Source: Punica granatum
Taxonomy: Eukaryota; Streptophyta; Magnoliopsida; Myrtales; Lythraceae
Length of the DNA: 64,000 nt
Assembly: GCF_007655135.1 (NCBI RefSeq)
Contig: NC_045131.1
Location: forward strand, 22,986,001 to 23,050,000
Reading direction: 5' to 3'
Shown: piece by piece, positions 12,904 through 24,310 of the stretch
Layout of the letters: each line of letters starts with the position of its first letter
Position numbering within the stretch: the first letter of the stretch is position 1
Notes under the pieces: generated by a model
Told to the model about the DNA's origin: nothing
The model's database searches: none
The model's input: the letters and a program-made list of their open reading frames with translations, nothing else
Position numbers and translations under genes: made by a program

Positions 12904-14266
12904 GTGTTACGAAATAAATGCAATGTGTCTCCCCCCAACTATAAAATGTTCTTACATTTGCATCATAATCTTCAAAATTTTACACATTACTCCTGACCTA
13001 AGTGAAAAATAAGTGCGGTGTCCCCTCTATTTGAAAGACCAATTTTGGGAACATCTTTCTCTTAAGTTAAACCTCCGATTGGGGGTGTTCTTGGTGTCTT
13101 TAGAACTGATGTCCGGTAATTTAGAACCAATCGAAAGTTTGAAATAAGGATGTTTGATATCAAAAAATGAGGTTGAGATTCGAACTTTGTTACTATATAA
13201 AAAATTTTACTACACAATAACTCTTAAACCACTTAACGAAATTGAGTGATAGTGACCTTTAAATTGTAATAATATAAAAATCTACATCAAAAATAACATA
13301 ATGAAGGATCAACATTCATCTATAGGGAGAAAGCTCGAAAATTAGGTATCCATGGTGATTCTCTGATAAGTTGCATTTGGTCTTAAATTTTTTTACGATT
13401 AGACTCTAAAGGCTATAAGGAAACTACAAGTTTTTACATCACTCAATTTCGTTTTTTGAAAGCATTGCTTCTTGTTTCAAACTTCCAATTGATTTTAAAT
13501 TGTCATACTCCGAACAAGATCTTCAAATTGTGAGGGGTGGGGTGGCCTTGCCACCCACCCAACCCCCAAGCGACATTGCTGGCATGCTCTGAGCCGGCCA
13601 GCAACATAGATCGGGGGTGGTTGGCAGGCGAGGGCATTTCCACCCCCTTAACTATCCCAATTTTATTTTTTAATTAGTTTTATGTTATTTTTTATTTAAT
13701 TTAATTTGTTTTGAGTTCCATCAATCGGCATATGTGCAAAAGTTTCTCAAAAAAAGCCGCTACATAATCTTTTAGTCAATTTTTTAACGGAATATGGATT
13801 ACATGTTGTGGCATGAAAAAAAATTATTTTTCATGCTACATGGTGAAATTGTTTCGACTTGTGCTACATCATTAAAAAAATTATTTTTCTTACTATATGA
13901 TGAAATTATTTCGATTCATTTTTTCGGTAATAAGGGAGACCTATAAGCATAGTACAAGAATATGAATTAAGGCGAAATGAAGAAGCACATAATCCTCACT
14001 GACGATAATGGAATCTAATACCTTTTTGATTCAGAATCAGCGTCTTGTACTTTTGTACAATGACCCCTTCATCAAATTGTTATTATTTCGTTTTATGTTG
14101 CAACTTCAAAAGAGCCATCGAATTGTGTTGTACGGTGTAATTTTTTCTTTTTTCTTTTTAATATGGAATTAGTCTCGTCATTGGAGAGAAAGCGTGAATT
14201 TGCATCAAGGACGAAGGAATGAAGAAGGCCGAAATGTCTACTCTCACTTTTTACCTATTCTTCTAT
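12904..14266. other. intergenic, decayed repeats
   Basis: AT-rich DNA without a supported gene. On the minus strand around 13150-13260, AAAGTTCGAATCTCAACC resembles an RNA polymerase III box B, so a decayed tRNA-derived SINE is possible. A GC-rich patch at 13540-13650 resembles the GC-rich interiors of the terminal-repeat elements at 14267 and 44070. Confidence 0.4.
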
Positions 14267-15132
14267 GGAAAAATGACATTTTTAGTCCTCAATCTTTGAC
14301 TTTTATTTACTTTTATCCTAAATCTAAATTTTCTGCAATTTTTATTCTCAACTTTTCGCATTTTTTTTAGTTTAGTCCAAATATTACCTTTTCCACGACG
14401 AAGATTGAATTGGGATTTTTTGAAAATTAAAATATTAAAAATTTTAAAATAAAATAGAACACATTGAGTATAAATTAATAAAATAAGGGAGAACTATCGA
14501 AGATGAGATATCAAGAGATGGAGAGCATCCCTGCTAATCAAGGACGTTGGCAAGGTCGAGCTATCCTAGCTACCTAGTGGCAGTCAAGGTTGACCCAACC
14601 CTCCCTCCCCTGAGAGCCCCCATCACCTAACTTCCCCCAATTTCAATATGACTTCGCCAGCAGCCTTAGTCGACAGGGTGATGGTCGGTGGGAACACCCT
14701 AACCCCCTAATCCATTGAGATCCGCCTCCTCCCGACACCTCCCGATTTGAGAGATCTCGAGATCTCTCAAACCAACAAATCCCAGGGGTGGGGAGCACTA
14801 CTTGTTAACACCACCTCTTGACGAAAGTCACCGTCTAGATCGAAACTCCCCAATAATCTTGGTTGGCGGGGTGGTGGTTGACAGAAACCCAAATAATTCT
14901 CCATCTTTTTAAATTTGTATCTTTTTTTATTTATAAAATTTCAAAAATCATTTTTATTTTTAAAAATGACACACCAACTCGTGACAAAAAGGGTAATGCT
15001 AGGACTAAACTGGTAAAAACCAAAATATTAAGGATAAAAATAAAAATAAAAAATATATTCGGATAAAAAAAATATTAGGATAAAAATAATAAAAACACCA
15101 AGAAGCGCGGATCAAAAGTGTATTTTTTTTCC
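14267..15132. mobile_element. Mutator-type MITE-like element, ~866 bp, eroded
   Basis: Long imperfect terminal inverted repeats. The left end runs GGAAAAATGACATTTTTAG and later TTTTATCC and AGTTTAGTCCAAATATTACC. The complement of the right end runs GGAAAAAAAATACACTTTTG, then TTTTATCC and AGTTTAGTCCTAGCATTACC. The interior is GC-rich and non-coding. Length and layout match the clearer elements at 44070 and 56090, but no 9-bp target duplication is recognisable. Class assignment is by resemblance. Confidence 0.5.
14746..14771. repeat. perfect 26-nt palindrome
   Basis: Centred on CTCGAG with nested GAGATCTC arms, this 26-nt stretch equals its own reverse complement. It lies in the interior of the element at 14267-15132. 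Function unknown. Confidence 0.85.
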
Positions 15133-15523
15133 TTTTTAATAGTAATTGAATAAATTTTATTTGGACTTTTTGCTCTTTAAAGGAGCAGATCATGATCGGA
15201 AGAATCTTTCAATCTTCAAGGAGAATTAAGATGTATGAATGTTAATTTTAAACTAAAGGAGAAGACAAAGGAAGAGAGAGGGGAAGAAGTTGATCAAATT
15301 ATAAGCAAAAAAGTAAACCTAAAAAATTTGTGTAAAAGCTGAAATAGCCCATGGCGAAAGGTAGTGATAAATCTGCCTTTGGATTCTATCTTCAAGGCAT
15401 CTCAATACTAAAGTTTCACACATAGAAGCCCCTGGCTTCGTATCAGCTCATAGCAATGTCCCGCAAGCATCAGCCTAGACATATATCGCATGCCGAGTCA
15501 ATATTTCGTATTCTTCGTTGATT

Positions 15524-15560
<37 letters not shown>

Positions 15561-15987
15561 CACCGCCCTAGCCTATGATTCCTATGGCAACACTTTAAGT
15601 CGAGTTAAGATAACCATCGACGTGCATTTTCGACATTATTCTCGCATCAACAAAACCAGTCTTATTATCGGCACATGAATTTAGTTGTAGTGGTGTAAAT
15701 GGCCATTTTACATGGCAATTTTTCACTGAAGAATAAAGAGCCCCCAAAATGCTTTGTCATTTAAATTTTGTTTTTTTTTTAAAAAGAGCCGCGAGTCATT
15801 TACATAAATCTCGAGAGAGGTCTGCAGAAACCTAAAGTTTCGTAATCAAGATAACAACAAAATCTATAAACACTCTTATAAATTATTTAACGTGCATATT
15901 GTTATCATTAATTAGTTCATCCTATAAAGTGCACCTTTTTTAGGATGCATCTTACCGAGAGTACTCGAGACCTCACACTCAGACTAA
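15133..15987. other. intergenic, AT-rich
   Basis: No supported gene. It contains a TA microsatellite at 15530-15554 and poly-T/poly-A tracts. Confidence 0.5.
15530..15554. repeat. (TA)n microsatellite
   Basis: Alternating TA tract of about 12 units. Confidence 0.9.
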
Positions 15988-16144
15988 GAGTTTGCTTGGA
16001 TTGCGGATTCTGGATGGTAATGAAGGAGGGAGTTATGGAAGGTTAATAACTATAAAAAAAAAATTACACAATAATCCTTTTATAATCCACCCTTCCATAA
16101 TTAATCATATATAACCCGCGATCCGATCCAATCCAAACAAGCAG
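15988..16144. mobile_element. Tourist-like MITE, 157 bp
   Basis: The left end reads GAGTTTGCTTGGATTGCGG and the complement of the right end reads CTGCTTGTTTGGATTGGAT. The trinucleotide TAA flanks both ends (15985-15987 and 16145-16147). The rest of the two halves also pairs (GTTATGGAAGG against TTATGGAAGGG), so the whole element could fold into a hairpin. Confidence 0.75.
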
Positions 16145-16318
16145 TAAGCCAATAATGGAGGTTTTATTTGTCTTGTAGGATCTCCTTAATTTCCGTTCCT
16201 GGTTCCGATAAAACAAACTAGTGTAACTTTGTTTCAATCCAATCCTCTGTAAAAATTTCATCTCATTTCGGGCCCTACAAGTTCGTCATTTGCCCATTGT
16301 CTTTCTCCAATTGTTGTT

Positions 16319-16343
16319 TCTCTCTCTCTCTCTCTCTCTCTCT
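16319..16343. repeat. (TC)n microsatellite
   Basis: Uninterrupted TC repeat of about 25 nt. Confidence 0.9.
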
Positions 16344-18098
16344 ACTGGTATTTGCGTCTGTCTGTCTTTCATGAAAAGCTTTCGTGCTTATGGAATTGAA
16401 TCTGGAATTAACGCCGCAAACTACGTGTATGCCTAGCGAATGGAATAACATTGCATGTACGTAATTTTTTCTGAACTTGTCCAAAATTCGTCGTCTCTAT
16501 CAATCGATATTTCAATAGTAGGAAAGAAGTTGGACGATGCCAGTCACATTTAGAATTGGGTGGGTCTAGGCATGTCAATGGAGTCTTGAAGCATATTGGC
16601 AATCAAGAGTCCCAGGGAAATTGAGATGGTTCAAAATAATTTTGGGGCTAGCTGAAATTCAACCTATTCTATACAGTTCTGTATTTAGATAATAAATTAT
16701 TCTCTTCATCTTTTCTATTATTATTATTTTTCATTGCCACCACATATATCCTCCATCTATTGACTGAAACTAATCACGTAATAGATATCATTAGTTCATT
16801 ATTAACTGAACCTAATCATATTAGACTATCGACTTCTCCCTAACCACGAGATACTATCAGCAACCCTAAATCCAACCCTTCACTACAAATAATCTTTTAT
16901 CTCGGTACCCCTCATTGCAAACATAATTCATCCACCACACGTTCAATTTATCTTTATGCCACACCCTTGTGGTTGTCTTGTCTTTTTTATTTACGGCTAC
17001 TTTTTGGATTTACTATTAGAATTAGTTTATTTCCACGACATGGGAAAATCCAAAATTTCTCTTAGTTGGATATTGACCATATTAAAATTCACTTATTACT
17101 TACGTCTATGTCACTTAGTAAGCTATTGTTGATACTATTATTATTTTATGCTCTTCAGAGTATGTTTAACAACATCTAATTTTTGCCTATTACTTTCAAA
17201 TTTAGTATACAGGAAAATTAAGGGGTAGAAAAAGTAAAATAATTTTTTTTTTACTGAGTTCATCTCCACTCTTTTCATTTTCTCAATCAATTCTTTCCTT
17301 AACTAATTAATAAAAGTAATTCCACAATTATTTTCAGTTTCTAGACTAAATTGCCCCTGGATTATGAACTTCTTCAAATCTGCCAAAACTATGCCCAAAA
17401 TTCATGCCTTCTATCTCCCCAGTTAATCGAAATTGCTCCCGGAAAATCTTTTCCCGATCTCTGCAGCTTTTCCCTCGGACAAATTTAATTATTTCCTAAC
17501 AACTTATCCTCTTCAAAATTTAGATTCTCATACATATATTCATCTACACAAATGCTACTAATAGCATTGCATGTACAATTTGTTTCTCCCATCCTTAGAA
17601 TAGTGGATGATTGTTTTTGGAAGAAGAAAAAAATGCTTTAACTCTTTTTTTAGATTCAATAGATAATTTCTCTAGATTATTTTCTGGAAAGACAGAGGAT
17701 TATAGAGAAAAATGAAAGAAAATCAAGGAATAAACTTGAAAAGCAGCATAACTTATGTATGCGATATATGGGATGAGAACCGAGAAAAAAGGATAATGGG
17801 ACCCGACACTCTGGTTAGAATCCAGTGATGTCAATTAACTAGGGGTAATTATGTCCAATAACCAAAAAAATTGTGGAAATAGCCAATTTAATTGTGGAAA
17901 TAGACCCACCCCTTAATAAATTTTATCAGACTACCTTAGTTTCTGAATCATACATGCCGGGTTGGACTCCATTAGTCGTTCGATATTTTAATTCTATCTG
18001 AGAAGGTGCAATTCGACCTATTTCTCAAGATTGTTTTTCATATTTTTTGCAAAATGAAAAAGGTAATTTGATGCCAAAAGTTAGTTTAACTATATAAA

Positions 18099-18119
18099 TA
18101 TATATATATATATATATAT
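18099..18119. repeat. (TA)n microsatellite
   Basis: Alternating TA tract of about 10 units. Confidence 0.85.
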
Positions 18120-18823
18120 TCATTACATATATTCATTTCCAGTTTAATACTATTGTCATCCCTACTGCCTGATTCCCACTTGTTTCTCTACTTTGATTGA
18201 GCATTCTTTATTTTCTTTTCTGAAAGTGATTAGTTATTATCCAAGCAAAAAAAAAAAAGGGTGATTGGTTATTATACTATTGATGATGGGCCACTTTTAT
18301 ATCACTTATATAATCAGCTGTCATCATCATATTATATCTCCAAGCAAAACATATTGCTCTCCCAATTCAAAAAATAGTAAACCTCCGACTAATGGGCTAG
18401 GTACTAAGAAATGGGGTGTGCTACATGCTCTTACCTAAAAACATAGAGGTTTAAAATTTGATTTTCATCAACTAAATTTACACGTGTCATTTTATTTAAA
18501 TTTCCTTTTATTTCTTTAAACTAAATTAATAACTTTTTTTTGTAAACGAAAAAGGAAAAATAAAAGGGACGGGATAGATACACTTTGATGAATGTTTGTT
18601 AAATTCCACTAACTACACACATTCCTATTTACGAGAAATAAATTTGAAACATTTTGACTTATAAATAAGAATGTGCTGTGCATCACTACATTATACCTCT
18701 TCTATTATTCTTTTGGCATTTTCATCTGTGTAACTAAAGAGTTTTTACGGCCAATTTAAATATATAAACTCAGCTCTACCTTAGGAGGTTTACAAACTTT
18801 TTCCTCCATTTCAAGAAGTTCAG

Positions 18824-19060
18824 TCTTCTCACTCAAAAAATCCTTTTGGTGTACACCTATTCTATGGACGTCCAATGAACTCCAAATAATTGAAATTCAA
18901 CTTAGGACGAAAGTCCAATGAGTCACAAATAATTGAAATTTAATCTTCAATTTCACGAGAATTTAATTCTTCTCACTCAAAAAATCTTTTTTGGTGTACA
19001 CCACCCATTATGCAAAAATCCAATGAGCCCCAAATAATTGAAATTCGACTTTGGACGGTC
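18824..19060. repeat. direct duplication, 144-bp offset
   Basis: TCTTCTCACTCAAAAAATC followed by TTTTGGTGTACACC occurs at 18824 and again at 18968. Each is followed by TCCAATGA(A/G)C(T/C)CCAAATAATTG, then AAATTC(A/G)ACTT(A/T)GGACG. The second copy ends near 19060. Origin unknown. Confidence 0.75.
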
Positions 19061-20747
19061 AATAATTAATGGGTACATAAAACTTCCTAATCGTGAATCT
19101 TCTTTAGTCATAACACTCTAATCTAAAATTTTACTTAAGGGGATGAGGTATCGAACTATCTGAACTAATTCATTATGATTTTTAATTTCGCAAGAAATTA
19201 ACTCCAAGAAACCCAGAACAACTTAAAATTTTCTCATACTGGATTCATTGGGTTGCTCATATAATTCCCTAGGCTTATAATGTTTAGAGGATCTTACAAC
19301 AGTTAGACATCTCTCTTGATGACTCTATAGATCAACTTCCCATTATTATGAGAAGATTATTGTGTATGAGTCACACCTACTAAGTATTATTCCGTACTCA
19401 TCAACTCATAATTCGTAAGCATGGTTAAGTACTAAGGCAATAGGCAAAGGCTTACGAACAAGAGACTCATGAACTAAATTGCGCCAAATATGTCTTACCA
19501 AATCAAGAGGAATTCCTCCCTCTTTTACCACTCTAATATAATATAAAATTCCGATAATATATTTATTCCCTTGCAAAATATAATTACTTTTAAAGGTTAT
19601 ACATGTTTTTTTCTCTAGTTATAATCCATCCAACTTACCCAAATCTGAAGCAATGATATTTATGGTTAGGATTCATATGTATCTTTTTTTTTCTTGTATG
19701 ACTAAAGTTGTTGAGTTTTAAAGATTGAAGAAAGAGCAGCACTCCTTGATTAAGTTTCCACATTGATCAAAATATCATCTTAGAATTTGAGTGATTCTTC
19801 TTGCTCAAAATAATATGCGCATGCTTTAACTTGATCTTAAAATAAAAATTAATTAACACCAAAATGAAAATATGATATCGGTCTTGACTATTTTTCACAC
19901 GCTGATTGAATATTATTGTGTCAAATTTGAAATTGTTCATTCTGAAATATCATTGCTCGTATGAAGCAAGTGTGTTTTATAAGAAACTGTTTAATGATTA
20001 TAACAAATGATATAAATGTATAAAACATGCAATACAACATAAATGATATAAACCCTAAGACAATTAATCATCATATTGTTTATACTCATTTTTCGCACTT
20101 CGCGGTAAATGGGTCCTAGACATATAAAGCCTATGAGACCAGCCCAACTAGGAGTGGCCCATGATCGAAGTCCGTGATGAAACCGATCCAAATTCGCGGC
20201 AACATCCGACCCGGACTGCCATGAAATGGATGGCTTCTCATGGAGGGAAATCATGAATTATATCAAAGCATAGGTGAGAACTAACGTAGAAGAATTATTG
20301 GGCACATACGAATATTGAGTGAGCATCAAGGAATTTCCATCCGAATTCAATCTTAAGATAGAAGAAGAATATTCCAAAGAGCCCAGGATGGTAGCGAATT
20401 CCCATGTAAGAAGGCGTCCACATATTGCTAAAGTGGAGAAGATTGCATGCATGATGCGTCCATGGAGCCAAATTGGAAGCAAAGGAAACATATATGGCAA
20501 TAGATGGAATATTGCATTGTTGAAGATTATATGGGCACGCTGCATATGGACTTTCCCTCTTATTTTGTTTTCCTTCCATAGTCTTTAGCTTTGCTCAATC
20601 ACGAATAATGGAGAATTATTCTCCAAGTATTATCTAGATGTTTTTTTATTTCATTAGTCTAGTGTTTTAGGAAATAAGTGGATGATATTTCTCACATAGT
20701 CTAGGGTTAGCTAATTACTAAGTTTAATCGTGTATTTCCCAGTTTCG

Positions 20748-23700
20748 GTGTCTTGGGCGACACTCATATTTTTTCCTGATCGGAAAAAAGGGCCAAGCGA
20801 GGACCCCGAGGCACCCATTTGTCAGGCGAATCGTCAACACCCGAGGTCAGGCCTAGCTAGTCCCAGGGGTTCTCAAGAATATATAGCACTTTTCAAACCG
20901 CTCTTCGAAAATTATCTTCGCCTCACGAGTGGTTCCCGATTGGAAAAAAAAAGTCCCTTCCGGCGAGGTTATCCAGCCGACGGCTCATCAGGTGAAACGT
21001 TAACACCCGAGGTTAGAGCCAATCGGTCTTGGTGACCTAAGGACCATGGAGGACATTTCAGATTAGACTGTACAAATTATTTAGGCTTCCCGAATAGCTC
21101 CGGAAGGGTCCCAAATGCTAAACGGCAGACCTTCGGGATCCGATTTCAACAAACAGAGGACACAATGGGTTCTGGATACCTCGAGACATTGGAAATAGTT
21201 AACGAAGCCCTGACCGTAGGTTCCATGGCCATCTTCTTATTGCCATTTGTACCTAGGTCCGCAGAGTCGACGGTTTCGCCCCAACAACAAAGCATATCAA
21301 AATGACCGGCCCAGAACATTGAAACGCGGGGAGTCGACAGAAACAGTTCACTTCGTTCAGATCGCTCGGATCGAGAAAAAGCGACTCCCGAGCCTTCGGG
21401 CCCTAAAGTTATCGGTCTAAGCAAAACACATCAATATTAGGCTCGTTGAAATTCTCTCATCACCTATATCGACAATGCGCCGTCCATTCGGGTCACAAAA
21501 ATCAAATGCACAACCGACCGAGACCCGAACCTCCTCAACTCCCCAAGCTCACCCGTGGGGCCCACGGCCCTAGCCATGGCCAACCCCACCTCTTTCTTCC
21601 TCTCTTTTTTTTCTTTTCCTCAATTCATTGAGGCTTGTTCCATATCAAGAGCACCAAAGACCCCTTCACATCCATCTCTTCTCCTTTCTCCGTGAAAAAT
21701 GGATCTAGCTCCCCCTTCCCTCTGTTGAATTCGGTAACCACCTTCCTCTCTTTCAGTCTTCACTTTTGATTTTTCTTCATTTGGTGGAAACATACAAAAT
21801 GAAAATGCAAGCAAGATCATTACCACTTTCTAGAACTCATCCTTTCTCTAAACCTCAAATTCTCTCAACTTCATCTTAACTCTCTATCTCCCCGTTAATC
21901 CCCTTCATCTCGACAGTAGCTCCAATAGCCCTTTCCCATGGCTAAAACTAGCTTTGCTTTGCCAGGAAACCGCTCGGTTTCCCGACGACCGCCTCCCAAC
22001 CCCATCCGAATTCAAAATGAACTTCATATCTCAAATGTATTTGACGTCTCGAGTCCATTGGTGACATTAGTTTCTCCATTTGAAGCCTTCAAGACAACGA
22101 ACTAGCACTGTCTAGCCAAGCCCCCTCCAAGCTTTTCTTATTTTCCGGCAAGTTTCTTTCTTCTACGACTAAGGCAAGTCATGCCTACATTCTTTAACAA
22201 GCCACCTATGGCCCTACCTCTCTCCTGTGACAAGGAGATCATGGTCCGAGAGCTTTCCACCATGCATAGCCACCTCTCGGTCCTTCTTTTTCTCTCGGGT
22301 TTCTCTCGAGTCCCCCTTGCTGCGAGATAACCCGCTGCACCAACAGACCAGCGCCAGACTCCCCCGCACCCACGACCCCCTGTGTCCAGGACCTCCAAGC
22401 TACCATGAGCCACCGTTCGCAGCTGTGCATAGCCTCTCTTTCAACTTCCTCTAGCCGCGCCTCAACCGGGCCTCCCACAGGTCGCCCGACCCTTTTGCAC
22501 CTCCATCGAGCCATCAACCCTCTTCTTACACCTCGAGACATAAGTATAACCCTCTCGACCCTTAGAGGAGATAGGACTTTAAGTTTATCACACTTGTAGG
22601 GAGATAAGGCGAAGATCGGAGCCGAGGAGTTCATTCAAACTCAATTTGAGTCAAGAGGGGTCTTGGCCCTATCCAAATGGGTTCGGTCCAGCCTCTACTG
22701 ACCTAACTCGAGTCCAAAATGAACTCTTGATCCAATCCGACTCTATTTTCATATTTATTGTGTTTACAACTTACATCGTTTTCCGTACCGGTACCATTTT
22801 ATCGATTCTCGTTTAATATCGTGTTATCCATGTATTTATGTGTATGTGGTATGCGAAACAAATCAAAGAGATTACCTCGAACCCAATTTGGGTAGGAGAG
22901 GCCTCAACCATACCCGTAAGGGAATGGCTGAGACCTCTCCCACCCGATTCGGGTCCGCGACTTTACCTTCGATTTCGTTTCGTTTATATTTCGTGTTCTT
23001 GTGTGTTCCTCATTCTCATGGCCGTATCGACCTCATCTATATTTGTTTAATATCGTGTTTGATGGGTGGTGCATGCAAGAAACGGTTCGAATCGGGATAT
23101 GGAGACCGTTTTTTACCTAAGTCGGGTCATGGGGCCTCTGTGTCATACCCTTTGAGGTGTGGCCGAAAGCCTCTTGGTCTATCTCGAGTCAAGTGGCAGC
23201 CTCCCCTCTTCGATTAGACCCTATTTTCTCGACTTTTTTTTTTATGTAATTCCGTTTTCCGTGTCGACACCGATTTAATCATTAATTGCTCATTTTAACA
23301 TCTTACATATGAAATTTGCATGGACTTGGGTCATGAGGATCATCACGAATCTACTAGGCCCAAGGGGTTCTCGGCCATCCTTGACCGAGCCTCCTTGGTT
23401 TGTGAGGATCCATTACGGTCTTCGTGTCACGAGTCGTTTTAAAAAATTGAGACGAATGAGGATTGAAATTCCAATTAGATGGTTCATCGATAACCGATTT
23501 GATGATTCGAAACCCACAAATCCAAAAGCATCAGGAGATTCATTTAATTTAATTAATCTCACATGCGTAGCAAATCGGCATGACTCACTCGGCTAATTAA
23601 CCCGTTCGACTTTTAAATGAATCACATGAACCGGCTAGTAATCTGTAATCGCGTCGACAAATCATGAATTAGTAATCGCGTCCTTCTAAAAACCATAATT

Positions 23701-24310
23701 TTTAATAAACTACTGAGATGTGTGATTTGCATAGCATGGATATCTTAGAAAGACTCACGTGTCTTGACTCGAAATCGAGCCCGATTTGAGGCGATTCGAG
23801 TCGGGATACGGGAGTTATTTTTAGACCACTTTCAGGCTGATTGACCATCCTTTGGCTCCCTAAGGGCCCATGCGGCCCAGGAAGATTCAGGGGGTCGGTT
23901 GGCACAGGCTACTAGCCTCGACCGCTCGCACCACATAATCTTTGTCTTTTTTTCACAAAATTATTTTTTCGACTCAAGGGCATGACGATCAGTTTATGAT
24001 TTACCGAAAACCCTAGGGTTAGAGTGTTCGAAACACTTCAAGCCATAGTTAAAGAAAGGCAACCCGTGGAGACTCTGGTCTTATCTGCATAGCTCTATTC
24101 ATCCGACCAAAGTGTTTCTATTATTCTAACATAGATTTGGACGCTTAGGAATGTGGATTAGAGACGCAAGCAGGGAAGGCCAGTGAAAGGCTCCCTAGTT
24201 CCTTTGGGATCGAGAGTCGGGGTCTTGGCGCCCTCGTAGTGTTTAGCATTCCCACCTTTCTAAGTTTGTGTTTAGATTGGATTAAAACACGAAAACAGAT
24301 TAACTTTGAA
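20748..24310. mobile_element. decayed long-LTR-like sequence, related to 47408-52667
   Basis: Several collinear blocks match the 5.26-kb insertion at 47408-52667. AAAATGACC..GCAGAACAT-like sequence near 21298 matches 48480. A GTTGAA block followed by CGA-rich sequence near 21446 matches 48610. GCAAGAAACGGTTCGAATCGGGAT-like sequence near 23076 matches 50440. CCCTAGGGTTAG at about 24012 matches 51270. TTCTAACATAGA near 24124 matches 51380. It is GC-richer than its flanks and has no gag or pol. The proposed left end, TGTCTTGGGCGACAC, is a guess, and the right end is not defined. Confidence 0.55.
20778..21030. repeat. tandem ~160-166-bp repeat inside the LTR-like block
   Basis: GAT(C/T)GGAAAAAA recurs at 20778 and 20938. 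(T)AACACCCGAGGT(C/T)AG recurs at 20836 and 21002. The two units are diverged. Confidence 0.55.

Larger units (their letters stand above)
16345..20747. other. intergenic, AT-rich, no convincing gene
   Basis: No exon series or recognisable protein is present. Content includes a TA microsatellite (18099-18119) and a direct duplication (18824-19060). The 20120-20620 segment has short open frames on both strands and resembles repeat DNA rather than a gene. Confidence 0.5.

Noticed and set aside
20258..20588. Overlapping open frames on both strands of about 90 codons.
   Set aside because: No family resemblance, mutually antisense, and set in repeat-like DNA.
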